Part shown: positions 12,404-27,896 of the stretch, piece by piece | Layout of the letters: each line of letters opens with the position of its first letter | Numbering within the stretch: position 1 is the first letter of the stretch | From: Mytilisepta virgata | Lineage: Eukaryota > Mollusca > Bivalvia > Mytilida > Mytilidae | Direction: 5' to 3' | NCBI GenBank assembly: GCA_028015205.1 | Contig: CM051512.1 | Location: forward strand, 21,483,139-21,547,138 | Length of the DNA: 64,000 nucleotides | Position numbers and translations under genes: made by a program | The notes under the pieces: generated by a model | What the model was told of the DNA's origin: nothing | Seen by the model: only the letters and a program-made list of their open reading frames with translations | Database searches by the model: none

Positions 12404-13990
12404 CGAATAAGAATAACTTTATTCTCTAAACTAATACATAGTTACAGAGAAGATATCATAACTCCTATAATACAATTACAAATGCATGTGTGAATAACAT
12501 CAACAAGGAGGAGAGACTTTCACATTGATAATTTTGATAAATTTACATAACTTTTCTAATACAATTATATTTTTTGAACAAAAGAGTTGCTCTAATTTTA
12601 CAACATTTGGATTTGACATACAATATTCAGGCAAGTATTTTCTTCTTTCATTATCTAAAGCCCGACAGGACAATATATAATGATATTCATCACCGATGTC
12701 CGTTGAGTCACAAAGGGGGCACGACCTTTCATTTCTTTGCAGGTTTTGCGACCTTCCAGACTCGACAAGCAATCGGTGATTTCCACATCCAAAGATAAAA
12801 GAGAAATATATTTTTCCAATTCAAATTCTTTTTTGAAGATTCTATGGCACAATCCCTTAGATGAAGAATTAATGGCATCGTGCCAATCTTGTAAAAACAG
12901 GTCCTTAAGTTTTTGTTTGACACTTCTAAAAATCCAATTTTCAAGGTATATGTTTTGATAATAACATATATTTGACATGCCACAATTGTCAAGAATACTT
13001 TTGACAAATATCAACCATTTACTCTCATATCCATAGTAGGGGCCTCGGTGGCCGAGTGGTCTAGATAGTTCGTCATGACTACTAATAATCACTAGCCTGT
13101 CAACGCTGGGGTTGTGAGTTCAAATCTCACCTGTAGCGGTGTGTGTTCGACTCCGATCTTAATTGACAAGGATTGCCAATTTTCCTACCGAAGGTCGGTG
13201 GTTCTCTCCGGGTACTCCGGCTTCCTCCACCAATAAAAACTTGCCGCCGGGAAATAGCCAAATGTGCTGAAAAACGGCGTTAAACCCCAACAAAACAAAC
13301 AAACATCATATCCATAGTTATTAAAATTAATGTACAATAACTAATATAGCAAAAAAGTATATTCCCCAAATACCATAAAATTTGGTGTTGACGGTTTTAG
13401 ACGAAGCATCAGTTTACAAAAACGTAAATGAACAGCTTCTATAATATCTAAATTTTCAAAGCCCCAAATTTCGGCACCATATAATAATATGGGTAATACA
13501 ATTCGATCAAACATATCAAGCTGACATTCTATTGATAAATTATTTTTCTACATTTCTGTAATAATCCATACATAGCTTCTACAGCTTTCTCTTGTAAATA
13601 TTTTCTAGTTTTTAAAAAAGAACCACTTCTAGAAAAAAAGACTCCCAAATATTTGTAATCTTTAACAATTTCTATTTCTTTGTTTCGAATGTAAAATTTC
13701 ACATTTTGGGGTATTCTCCCTTTTGAAAAAATTAAAACTATTGTTTTTTGAACATTAATTTTAAGTTTCCATTTCTCACAATATTCATCAAAAACATTAA
13801 GCATGTTTTGTAAAACTTCGCTAGACTGAGAAAGTAGAATTGTATCGTCAGCATACCATAGGATAAATAACTTGAAATATATCATAAGTTCATTCTCAAA
13901 GTCTTTACTTGTAGATTCTATCCCTTTTACAAACGAACTCTCTAAAAATTCTTGTAAATCATTCAAATAAATACAAAACAATAAGGGAGA
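12404..13990 (-). pseudogene. Non-LTR retrotransposon ORF2 fragment B, interrupted by a SINE, unit 1
   Basis: Minus-strand 13981-13529 carries the RT catalytic box LWYADDTILLS, then NVQKTIVLIF and YKYLGVFFSRSGSF. The palm-distal part continues to about 13380 (LLYGAEIWGF type). A SINE then intervenes (13038-13305). The C-terminal portion resumes at 13037-12500 (WHDAINSSSKGLCHRIFK), with a Cys-His finger CPLC...YHYILSC. The 3' end is a noncoding tail with AATAAAGTTATTC, stopping at about 12404. The endonuclease and the start of RT are absent, so the copy was 5'-truncated on arrival. Confidence 0.82.
13038..13305 (+). mobile_element. tRNA-derived SINE A, unit 1, nested in the LINE fragment
   Basis: The head GGGGCCTCGGTGGCCGAGTGG is Leu/Ser-tRNA-like and contains an A box (TGGCCGAGTGG) and a B box (GAGTTCAAATC). 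A conserved body with TCTCCGGGTACTCCGGCTTCC and a 3' part ending in AAACAAACAAAC follow. The flanking duplication is TCATATCCATAGT at 13025-13037 and 13306-13318, 13 bp and perfect. The long variable arm and unpaired acceptor rule out a working tRNA gene. Confidence 0.9.
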
Positions 13991-15189
13991 TAAATTTGGT
14001 CAAGTTGATCATAAATTTTGGTAAAACTGAGACGGTCAGTGTTATTACATCAAGTAACTGACATGACTGAATTATAATTGTTGCAGCATTTTTTGTGCAA
14101 ATTGAACGATACATTTCCAAGCCAGGTTTATTTGTGGGGATTCTTTTTAAATAATTTATACAATTGTAAAGAAATTATTACCAGTAAATACGTGTCGGTA
14201 TTACAATTGATTTTCATACATTTGCAGATAAAATATCCATATATAGAATAATAAAATAAATTTTATATATTAATAGCAAAAAAGAAAATAATAAAACAAC
14301 TTTTTTTCTAAAATTTACAATCACTAGGGATTATTTGCGTTAATTACAATCATAATCAATCAAATAAATAAATAAATTCGAATTGGAAAAAAATAATCTA
14401 AGGGAAAATATGCACATCCCGCCGCATCCGCCATATTGAATTTAAAAAAAAATTCCTCTCAGAACTTGCATTTTCAAACGCAATTGGAAGCAATAAAATC
14501 GATTGCTGAAGTATATGAACATTTGTTCATATTGTAGTTTGATCTTCTTCAAACAAAACTGGATATCCACATTTTTTCAAGCAATACTTTAAAGTTTCGG
14601 AAAATTGATTTCTTTGGTGGTAGGTTTTCCAAATTAACATAGATTGTTTAGGAAAGGGGGACCGAAAACAACGGAATTTAAAAAAAAGGGGAAGCAATAA
14701 AACATTAACCTGAACTGAAATAAAAAATAACTTAATTTACAGAATGTTATGCAATAAAAAGGGTATTAGGCTTTTTAAAATTAAATATACCCTATTCATA
14801 CTCATGTTGAATTTCTTTGATTGTCAAAGTACACGTGTCAGGTCACGGGATGACCGCTATAGGTGGGTATGATTGGTCAGTGCGTTTGTTTTGTAGAAAC
14901 AATTATGCATATAACATTGACAGCTCATTACCCAAGAATATACTTATAGTACATGTTGTATACAATCAAACAGTTATAACCATTTTCTATAGGGTCCATT
15001 AGCAATGGTAAACGACTATGTACACATGTTACTGTTTTCACAGGCTTAAAAGGGTGTTCAAAATTGGCCATACTTAATGAGTTCTAAGAATAGAACAAGA
15101 TGGTCAATTTTAATAAAACTTTGCCAGATCATGCATCAATACATATTCCTTCACTGGTGTAAATTTAAAAAAAATAAACGATGGGAAAA

Positions 15190-15305
15190 TGTTACGGTTA
15201 CACACTTTTCGCACATTACACGCACACGTTTCGCATGGTACACGCACACGATTTGCACGTTATACGCAAACCACATGATGCACGTTACACGTTACACGAT
15301 TTCCG
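15190..15305. repeat. CACG-rich ~20-bp minisatellite, array 1, unit 1
   Basis: Degenerate repeats of the type TTTCGCACGTTACACGCACA, about five copies. The unit 2 equivalent is 41158-41255. Confidence 0.75.
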
Positions 15306-16179
15306 ATCGTGCAATTTCTAAAAATTGCATTTGTAAGATACGAACGAATCTAACGGAACGAAGGTAATTAGATTTTATTCCAGATATGAATACCAGTGAA
15401 ATATTTAATATTGCATTTGATTTTAAATTGTTTAGTACGGTAAAAGGAAACCAGTGTAATAAGATCAACATTGAACTTTTTTCATAAATTTATTTATATT
15501 AAAAACATTCATTTGCCTTTTTAATGGGGCATATTTAAAACCTTAATACAGAATTGTAAAATTATATTTTAAATTAATTAAAAATCAATAAACCTCTTCA
15601 TTTTATTTTTATCCAATTAACAATATCATATAGAATATTTATCGAAATCAATATGATAAAAATAAATTTGTCAGTAAAATATACATTACGCTAATATATT
15701 TTTTGGCTTCTTGAAAACAAATAACATCATGTCATAGGTACATAATAACCAAACAATTCTCAAGTAAAAGATGTACTGTGAAGATACATACATTTGATTT
15801 GTAAAAAAAAAATAAACAAATAAAAACTTCGGGAGATTTTAAGAATAACTTAAGTATTTCTAACAAATAAGTTTAAGTTCAAATTTGTGTTTAATTTGCA
15901 AACGTTGTATGTAAATTATATTATCAATTAATTTAGGAAACGTTTTATTTAATTTATTCCTTTCAAACCAAATTAACTGGATAATTTACATCAGTGCTAC
16001 AAAACTGTGCGGGATTATTAATATAAGTATTTTCAAATATTTGACACCGATGAAAGTTCGTACCAACAATCTTTTAATTGGAGTTCCAAAAATATTCTGA
16101 TTTGAATTAAATTTAATATTTGTCTCGACCAATGGAATCTCATTCAGGTTACACCATTCAAATATCACGCTTTTCACCA

Positions 16180-16280
16180 CACACAAACCACAAACACGCG
16201 ATTCACACGTTGCAAACACACGTTTCACACGTTACACGAACACGATTCGCACGTTACACGCACATGTTTCGCACATTTCT
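16180..16280. repeat. CACG-rich ~20-bp minisatellite, array 2, unit 1
   Basis: Five or so degenerate repeats (CACGTTTCACACGTTACACG, GATTCGCACGTTACACGCAC) lie about 1 kb from array 1, in the same orientation. The unit 2 equivalent is 42160-42262. Confidence 0.75.
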
Positions 16281-17021
16281 CGATTATTATGGCGATTTAC
16301 ACTTTCAACCAAGTGTACCCACACATCCAAAATCCGCACAGGGATAAATATGCACGATTCATTTGTGCATAAATGAAAATCAGATTTGTAGTTGGATCAA
16401 TGTAAAAATTTACAAAAATGCCGCTTTTATTGAAACTATTTAAGGTTTTAGAAACATGGATAAAATGGACACCAATAGACAAATTTGTTCCACATACACC
16501 ACATCATATATTGGCTCAAAACACAACATTGGCGTATTTTGCTGCAGTAATGATTTATGTAAGTCAGTAATATTCATGTTAGCCACACGCTATATAACAA
16601 CAGAGATAAAAATAAACTGTTAAAATGTACATGTAATCGTACTAAAAACAACGGAGCTTTTGGATTTTCACGACCCTTCAAAGAAATTGTCGGATTTTTA
16701 ATGGCTTGAAGCATAACTTATGAATGTAATTACATGAACGTTTCTGTATTACAAAAGTCTTCCGCTGAATTTTTTGTTTTGTTCAAATTAGTAATCATCT
16801 GAATAAATCTGCAAGCAAAAATATATTTGCCACTCTGTCGACGCCTCATATCAGTGGCCCGGTCGCACATGATCACGGTCTCCACTTGTGACATGTGTTA
16901 CAAAACCCAGACGGATCATGCAAGATTCGAGATTCGACATTCGATATTAAATAATCAGATTTCTAAATTTCTGTCACCGATCATTTATTTTCGACTGAGG
17001 ATCAGTCTTATCGTTAAAATT

Positions 17022-17367
17022 GACCGGTGGTAGCGTGCTCGCCCCGAGTGCGGAATGTCGCAGGTTTGATCCCCGACCGGGTCAAACCAAAGACATAAAA
17101 ATTGGCATTTGCTGCTTCTCCGCCCAGCACAAGGCATCTAGGAGTAAAAGCAATGAACTGGTCGACTCAGTCTCAGGATAACGTGTCCGGATGGGGTGGT
17201 ATGTCTTCCTGTGGACTAATACCTTGTGCGCTTGCACGTTGAAAATCCGGCTTTGCGTGTCCGTCCTGTACAAAGCAAGGTTCATATTCATATCATATCA
17301 ACATGTTCTCGTCCTGATATGCACTTGATGATAGCCACTGGGCGTTAAACAATAATTCACCCACCCA
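17022..17367 (+). mobile_element. tRNA-derived SINE B, unit 1, with damaged A box
   Basis: A tRNA-like head (GACCGGTGGTAGCGTGCTCG) with B box GGTTTGATCCC is followed by a ~270-bp body ending in GGGCGTTAAACAATAATTCAC. The flanking duplication is at 17006-17021 and 17368-17383, matching best over CGTTAAAATT. Compared with unit 2, about 8 bp of the A-box region (CTCGTGGT) are missing, which should weaken the internal Pol III promoter. Confidence 0.87.
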
Positions 17368-17632
17368 TCGTACCGTTAAAATTAATATTGAAAGAAGCAT
17401 CACATGCCCTTGAAAACTTGTCTTATTTCCATTTGCTGTAAACCGCTATATTTTTCTATTTCTTTTTCATCAATTTGGCAAAACGAACGGCAAAACATAC
17501 CTTATTTGCCATAAGACTTACATCTATGCCTGTGAACAAATTGTGTCAAAATAAAAACTGTGTTAATAGATACATGTAAAAGGCAAGTAAATGTGTTCAA
17601 GGCAAGTAAATGTGTTCATGTATATTTTGCAG

Positions 17633-17659
17633 ATATTATACGAACACAGCAGTTAAAAT
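17633..17659 (+). other. Putative 5' UTR segment of FMO copy 1, after a splice acceptor
   Basis: Just upstream of the ATG is 'TATATTTTGCAG' at 17621-17632, a strong pyrimidine-AG acceptor, followed by 27 nt to the start codon. This suggests that a noncoding first exon lies further upstream. No donor or promoter could be assigned. A 19-bp segment (GGCAAGTAAATGTGTTCA type) is directly duplicated just before it, at about 17581-17618; unit 2 has it once. Confidence 0.45.
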
Positions 17660-21476
<3,817 letters not shown>

Positions 21477-21550
21477 TGACGAATCAGTTGTAGGCAATTG
21501 ATGTTTTTTACTTTTTAGTTGCCTTGTTAGAATATTATTCAGATGCATAG

Positions 21551-21556
21551 AATAAA
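21551..21556 (+). promoter_or_regulatory. Polyadenylation signal AATAAA, FMO copy 1
   Basis: A canonical AATAAA lies 75 nt after the TAA stop, giving a short 3' UTR of about 95 nt. It is conserved in copy 2. Confidence 0.6.
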
Positions 21557-21922
21557 ACTATTTTGTTCCTTTCGAATATACGCTAAACTGAAGTTCTTAA
21601 ATATGGGTTAACTGATTGTCTCTTGACCAAAGCTGAATCTTTTTTTTTCAAAATGTGATTTTCTATCTTTGTTCAACTTTGAATTAGTTCGAGAAATTAG
21701 TATTTAAAGACATATGATGTTGATAAAGAATAGGCTGGGTTAGATTATTAAAACAATCTATAGCAATGCTTTAATATATTTACAATATATTTTATACTAT
21801 ATAGGACAACATTTATACAAGAACAATAAATATGGACTATATCCGTTTGCTTCTATAGGCCATACGCATATAAATATTGTTGAATTATTATATAATAGCT
21901 GAGAGGGCTATATCTAAACTAG

Positions 21923-23330
21923 AGGCTCTCAAGAGCCTGTATCGCTCATCTGGATTTAAATTTTCACGACTAAAATTTTAAGTGTTGCAGTCAATTTTTA
22001 AGTGAATTTTCCCATAGGGTCCTATATTAAACTAAATTCAGCTGTGGCGACCATCTTGGTTGACAATACGAATGATCGGACACAATTGTGAACGGGGATC
22101 CTCTAAAGACCAATGCTGCCAACTTTAGTTCCAATTGGCTTAGTAGTTTCAGACGAGAAGATTTTTGAGTGAATTTCCAATCGGTTCCTATGTAAAACAG
22201 GAAAAGTTCGGCTGTGGTGGCCATCTTGAATCACAGTTCTTTAGTTTCCTGAAAGAGCACCTCCTAAGTACCATTGCTGCCAAATCTGGTTCCAATTGGT
22301 CAAGTGGTTTCAGACAAGAAGATTTTTTCAATGGATTTTCCCATAATGCTCTATGATAAACTAATGTCGGCTGTGGCGGCCATCTTGGTTGACAGTACGG
22401 GCCCATCGGACACAATTCTGAAAGATGACCATCTAAGGACCATTGCTACTAAGTATAGTTCTAACTGACTTAGTGGTTTCAGACAAGAAGATTTTTGAGT
22501 GAATTTCCGATAGTGTCCTATGTTAAACTAAGTTCGGTTGTGGCGGCCATCGGTTGACAGTCCGGGTCATTGGACATATTTCTGAAAGAGGACCATATGA
22601 GGGCCATTGCTGCCAAGTCGGGTTCCAATTGGACAAGTTGTTTCAGACAAGAACATTTTTCAATGAATTTTCCAATAGGACACTATGTTAAACTAAGTTC
22701 GGCTGTGGCGGCCATCTTGGTTAACAGTCTGTTTCGTCGACATTTTTCTGAAAGAAAAACTCCTCAGGACCATTACTGCTAAGTTTGGTTCTAATTGGCC
22801 TTGTAGTTTCATAGAAGAAGATTTTTTTTTAAAATTACCCCCCCCCCCCCCTTTTTTTATTTTTAGTAACAGCAGCCATGTCGGTTGGAAGTCGGGGATG
22901 CCGAAAATAATTTGGAAGGAAGCCACCCAAGGACCATTCCACCAAAGTTTGGTCCCAAATGGCCCAGTGGTTTCAGAGAAGAGGATCGTTAAACGAAAGT
23001 TTGTCTGACGCTGTCTTTAAAGGGCAAAAACTCATACAAGGGGTCAACCAATGATTTTGGTCATGTTGATTCATTTGTAGATCTTACTTTGTTGAACATT
23101 TTTGCTGTTTACAGTTTGTCTTTATCTATAAAAATATTCAAGATAATAATCTAAAACTGCAAAATTTCCCTAAAATTTACAATTCAGGGGCAATAACCCA
23201 ACAAAGGGTTGACCGATTCTTCTCAAAATTCCATAGCAGGTAGATCTTGACCGAATGAACATTTTTACCATTGACAGTTGTGCTCTAAATTTTTCAGATA
23301 TAAGACAACAAGAGTTGACACACTACATGT
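21923..23330. repeat. Hairpin-led dispersed element with ~160-bp internal repeats, unit 1
   Basis: It opens with the hairpin AGGCTCT-CA-AGAGCCT (21923-21938) and CTGTATCGCTCATCTGG. About five internal repeats follow, with CTGTGGCGGCCATCTTGG at about 22040, 22208, 22369, 22536 and 22702, each containing GGTTCCAATTGG and TTTCAGACAAGAAGATTTTT. A C/T homopolymer tract is at 22838-22857. The block after 22990 (CAACCAATGATTTTGGTC... GTAGATCTTGACC) is the usual continuation of this bivalve family. Open frames crossing the repeats are artefacts of periodicity. Confidence 0.75.
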
Positions 23331-23394
23331 CTCGCCAGAGTATGCACATGGACACAGAATAGTGATTATATGATACCCGACATTTTGCAAGTCA

Positions 23395-23870
23395 AAGAAA
23401 AATGTGTTAAAAGAAATTGAGGTCAAGGTCAAAAGGCAGGTGTCATACCGACATGTATCCACTAAGAATTATCTATTGACCAAATATGGTGGGTCTAGGT
23501 ATTAAAGTTGCTGAGAAATTGATCTAATCTCGAAAATGTGACAAAGTCACTCAAGCATGCAATTGAGGTCAAAGTCCAGAGACAGGTGTCAAACTTGCAT
23601 GTACCAACTAAGAACTATCTATGAAATTGAGGTCAAGATCAAAAGGCAGGGGTCAGACTGACATGTAACTTCCAAGAACTATCTATTGACCAAATACAGT
23701 GGGTCTAGGTATTACAGTTTCTGAGAAATAGACTTAACCACGAAAAAGTGACAAAGTCACTCTAGCATGAAATTGAGGTCAAGGTCCCAAGCCAGGTGTC
23801 ACACTGGCATGTACCCACTAAGAAGTATCTATAGACCAAATATGGTTGGACTGGCGTTACTGTCCACTTG
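23395..23870. repeat. ~180-bp tandem repeat, about three degenerate copies, unit 1
   Basis: Repeats contain AAATTGAGGTCAAGGTCAAA, AGGTGTCA.AC..ACATGTA, TCTATTGACCAAATA and AAAGTGACAAAGTCACT. Starts are near 23410, 23560, 23620 and 23768. TGACAAAGTCA is itself a short palindrome within each repeat. Confidence 0.75.
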
Positions 23871-24557
23871 CATGGAACTCGACAAACGGGTCGACAAACA
23901 ACTCTGGTAGGAAATGTGTTCTTGAAGAAGAAAAAATTACAAAACAGCAATAAAAACAGAAATGAAAAAGCTCGTTAAAAATGCGGCATGAATTTCGTAA
24001 AAAATCATGTTGTCGCAGGACAGCCACGGTGCATAAACAATGATCGAGTTCATTTGTGTCTATTTTTAGCAAATTTCAGTGCAATAGAAAACCCGTTTTG
24101 AAACATGAAATTGACCGACAGAGATTGGCTGGTCATTGTTAGGTCACATGCCAAATCTCACAGATATGACGGGAAAAATGACGGATGAATATCTGTTTTC
24201 TAATTTTTACCATTTATTTGTATCAAAAGGATACTAATATATCATCTATTTACTATAGTCGAATGGCACATTGATAGTTAACATGTGTGTTATGTGTAAA
24301 TATATTTTATATTAATATCACAGGGTCCTGTCCTCAAGCACCTGTGGTAGCATTGGTCCAGCAAACATTGGGTGTTCTTTAGTTTCCTTTCTGGTAACTC
24401 GAAGATTTTTATACACGATTGATGTTTCGTAAAATTTCCAAGGTTAAAAGTTCTGTCGACACCTAAGAAATGTTCTGTTTCTTCTTAGAAAGGAAATGCT
24501 TTTAGTCTGTCATTTGATGTTCGGTGTAACATACCACAGAATGTGATCTTTGCTGTA

Positions 24558-24888
24558 GAATAGAGAATGGAAACGGGGAATGTGTCAAAGAGACAACAAC
24601 CCGACCCAAGATCAGAAAACAGCTCAAGGCTACCAATGGGTCTTCAACGCAGCAAGAAAATCCCACACCCGGAGGCGGGCGTCAGCTCGCCCCTAAACAA
24701 TAATGTATACTAGTTCAGCAAAATGGACTTCACACTAAACTCCGAAACATAAAAATAAACCAAAATTCAAAAAACACACAAGACTAACAAAGGCTAGAGA
24801 TTCCTGACTTGGGACAGGCACAGAAATGCGCGGGACTAAACATGTTTTGTGAGATCGCAACCCTCCCCCTATACCTCTAGCCAATGTG
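24558..24888. repeat. Dispersed Mytilus-type repeat, unit 1
   Basis: The block runs from GAATGGAAACGGGGAATGTG through GTCAAAGAGACAACAACCCG to CCCTCCCCCTATACCTCTAG. I recognise it as a very common dispersed sequence in mussel genomic DNA. It has no coding capacity here. Confidence 0.7.
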
Positions 24889-25049
24889 AAATAAACAAAC
24901 ACACAGTAAAACTCAGTTCAAAAGATGTCCGAGTCCGATGTTAAAAAAGGTAACAGAAGAAATTAGCAAAATGAGAATGATCAATATTAACAAAGGACTA
25001 CTAGCAGTTACTGACATGTCAACTCCAAACCTCAATTAAACTGATCGAT

Positions 25050-25106
25050 TGATTAATTGATTGTTGTTTAACGCCGTGCTGGCGGTATTTCAGCCAATAT
25101 CACGAG
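25050..25106 (-). mobile_element. SINE 3' tail fragment, unit 1
   Basis: Reads in reverse as the end of a tRNA-derived SINE: GGCTGAAATACCGCCAGCAC, then GGCGTTAAACAACAATCAAT. It resembles the 3' end of SINE A (GGCGTTAAACCCCAACAAAA). Head and body are missing. Confidence 0.6.
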
Positions 25107-25557
25107 GGTTAAACTGATCCAAAGATTATGTCTATCATATATCATATAGAAAATCAGCCACAATCCCTCCCGTTAGGGGTTTAGTATCATGCCATGATAA
25201 ATTATACGAGAAGAACATAACCCGTATCATGCCAACAACTGGTTTTAGAATAAATGTGTTTATTTCCGATGCAAAGACCCTATGAGTGAATCAATATTAA
25301 TTTTTTAAAAAAATGCCATTTTTAATGACTTGACAACAGTATCGTAACTATATCCCTTGTTTATAAATCTGTTGAAAGGTTTGATTACTAGTAGCTTTGA
25401 GTATGATTTGTTAAAGAAAAGGGTGTTCATTGATCATTCCGTGGACTCTCAAAATTTTATCAGCGACATTATTTGAATAAGACGGTTTTTTTCTCTAATT
25501 TCTTCCGATTTCTGATTTGTTTTTTATCTCTCGGGGCATGAAATGAATCATCTCTGG

Positions 25558-26310
25558 TCATTTTCTCAAAGACGTCTTTAGGGTTTGTCGATGTACTTTC
25601 CTGTGAAATTTTTGGGTGTGTTCTGACGTATTTCTTCTCATCACTGCTCGGTAGTGAATACTTACCCGAGTATTCATAAACAGCAACTGACGCAATGTGA
25701 CGTGTTTCTTAAATTTTTTGTCGTTCTTTAAAGTTGTACTATACCGGTTCATTGTGACTATTGTGGTTGGGTCAGGTGGTGGTGATATTGCTATAATTAA
25801 TGTCTTCCCTCTTTTGTACAATAAAGACCATATTTTTTAAAAACTATTCGGAAAGTATCAGATAACAAGTAGTCTTGATGAAAAACTTTTCCTTTGGTAG
25901 AATCCATATACCACAGTAATTATAATACTTGGAGTGATTTTTAGATGAAAGTCTGTCCGCGTTGACTAGATTGTCCACTAAAAACCATACGTTCGATTTG
26001 TTTCTGGGAGGTGAGTATTCAAAAACAATGTTCTTTTGCTGGATGGCTTCCCAACACGTAAACATGGTAAAGGCAGATAAATGTTTTCCCTCTTTAAGCG
26101 TATTTATATCTGCTGGTTTTGGAAAAGATGTTTCACTCTCGTTTCTATTTTCTAAGTAAGCTGTTGATTCTGATTGTTCTTATCGCTGTCTTTTTTATTT
26201 GGTTTTTCAAAATCGTCGTTATTATGGGTCAGTTCTGGAGAAGATTGTTCATTTGTAGCTGGTTTGTCAAAATAATCATCGTCGCTAAAGAAAGATGTAA
26301 ATTATTAAGA
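25558..26310 (-). pseudogene. Probable transposon-encoded protein remnant (Mutator-like?), unit 1
   Basis: On the minus strand an open frame reads from the TAA pair near 26285 down to 25844: an acidic lead, then MFTCWEAIQQKNIVFEY, WFLVDNLVNADR and GIWILPKE. A second frame at 25821-25558 continues with SPPPDPTTIVTMNRYSTTLK, KKFKKHVT and a basic tail. The two are separated by a frame change near 25840. The order resembles the N-terminal part of bivalve MULE-type transposon proteins; that link is from memory and weak. No DDE domain is visible. Confidence 0.45.
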
Positions 26311-26332
26311 AGTATGTCCTTGTAGAATTTTT

Positions 26333-26695
26333 TCAGGGGCCAACGTTTAGCGTCATAATGTTGTTTATTCCCATTTCCCGAAACAGGAGGTTTTTAGAGG
26401 CAATATCATCGCCCGCAACGTCGCCAGAAATATTAACTGTATGTTCTAAATCTGATTGTAAAAAGATCTTTGATGAAGGTTTGACATGTATTGAAGATAT
26501 GTTGCATTTCGGAAAACTGTGATACGACAGAACAAAAGATAAATCTAATGCATATTTATTGCTTTTAAATACAGACACGAAATGGTTTGGTGTCCAAGAA
26601 CCACCTCCGTTTGAAACTCTTGAAGAATTGGACCACATTATCTTTACACTAGCTGTTGGTTCCCATACAGTGCTGACCACCATAAAAATGCCGAA
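26333..26695 (-). pseudogene. Conserved minus-strand exon-like frame, upstream part, unit 1/2 junction
   Basis: It is open from a possible acceptor (TATGGTGGTCAG) at about 26680 down to 26333: TVWEPTASVKIMWSNSSR, GGGSWTPNHFVSVFKSN, then SDLEHTVNISGDVAGDD. It lies in the same orientation as, and upstream of, 25558-26310, and may belong to the same ancestral gene. About 30 bp are lost relative to the copies at 1-130 and 55150-55200, shifting the end of the frame. Function is not recognised. Confidence 0.35.
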
Positions 26696-26749
26696 AAAAA
26701 CAAAAAGTCGAAATATTAACCAGACAATAAAATAAACCAATAATTGGGA

Positions 26750-27560
26750 ACCAACTGAGCTCCTCTCTTCGACGATCTGTTTCTGTACTCATATGAGGCG
26801 GAATTCATTCAAGGACTACTACGTGAAAACAAAAAGTAGCCCAATCCTTTAGTTTCATTTTTCGTTATATATGACGTGTTGGCGTTAAATAACAACAAAT
26901 TGCAAGACTGTCTACATCTCATCTATCCCAGTGTGCTTGAAATTAAGGATACTACAGATACACCAAAGTCCGCTTCATATTTGGATTTGTTTCTTGAAAT
27001 AGACAATGAGGGACATTTGAAGACCAAACGTCGTGACAAACGTGATAACTTCAACTTTCCTATTGTTAACTTTCCCTTTGTACGTAGCAATATATCAGCA
27101 TCGCCTGCATATTGCGTCTACGTTTCTCAGTTTATCCGATTTTCAAGGGCATGCCTGAGTTACGCTGACTTTGACAAAGAGGATTACGGCTGTCACAATT
27201 GCTTCTTAACCAGGGTTTTATCAGGGATAAGTTGATTGCATCACTTAGATGATGATGGACCTGTTCCCACTGTCGTAAGATTTCATGTGCCTCCACCGTT
27301 TTGACCTTGTTGACCTTCACGACGGATGCCATATACGGAGCAAGAACTGCTTACCCTTCCGGAGCACCTTGGTTCACTCTTGGTTTTTACAGGAGTTCGT
27401 GTTGTTCATTGTTTTTTTTTTTTTTTGTTTTAAGTGTTTATTTGTTGTGCTTGTTCATTGGTCTTCCCTGGTTTGTCTGTCCAATGGAATACTTTTTTTT
27501 ATTTGCTCCCTAGGTATATTTGTCCTCTTTTAATTCAAAGAGTAACATATTGTCGTAGTT
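26750..27560 (+). pseudogene. Penelope-like element RT remnant, unit 2
   Basis: This is the same remnant as at 450-1300. The YIDD region is damaged here by a 3-nt loss ('TATATATGACGTG'), so the long frame starts only at 26876. It continues to 27235 without the frameshift seen in unit 1: NFPIVNFPF, ISASPAYCVYVSQFIRFSRAC. Unit 2 lacks a roughly 50-bp block found in units 1 and 3 (compare 950-1000 with 27235-27250). Confidence 0.72.
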
Positions 27561-27896
27561 TTAGTGTGGGCGTATTGACAATGATATACATAATCCATTT
27601 TCCTATAGGCAATGACTTCGAGAATCTAGCTGTAACGTCAGTCCACAAATTCAGTAGAACGATGGAAGCAACGTCTTGAGTTGGTGGCAATTCAATTCGA
27701 AGTGAGGTTGAAATTCCCGCCGCTTGGTGTCAATTATGTCTTTTAATAGTTGCGTTCGGAATAACACATTCAAGCTAATTCACCACAATATGTGCAAATT
27801 TTAAGCTATAATTGCATAGATAAATATAGAAATGAAAAGATATTTATTATCATTTATCAGAGATCACTTATTGATTTAAATTAGACATAATATTTT

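Larger units (their letters stand above)
14000..17005. other. AT-rich stretch without a gene, unit 1
   Basis: No supported coding frame. It contains two arrays of a roughly 20-bp CACG-rich minisatellite (15190-15305 and 16180-16280). Being immediately upstream of the FMO gene, it may hold a noncoding first exon or promoter, but I could not identify either. Confidence 0.5.

Noticed and set aside
13038..13125. Possible Leu or Ser tRNA gene (and a second at 17022 and 42941)
   Set aside because: The heads carry A and B boxes, but the body, tail and target duplications show they are SINEs, and the arms do not close into a full cloverleaf.
15077..15367. A 96-codon frame and its His/Thr-rich relatives at 16120 and 42044
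   Set aside because: They translate the CACG-rich minisatellite; the copies in the other unit do not keep the frame.
22165..22782. Several overlapping frames with a repeated SAVAAILV pattern
   Set aside because: They arise from the ~160-bp repeats, are short, appear in more than one frame, and have no start or splice context.
21923..23870. CRISPR-like array because of regular spacing
   Set aside because: The repeats are 155-180 bp with no short direct repeat plus unique spacers, and the genome is eukaryotic.
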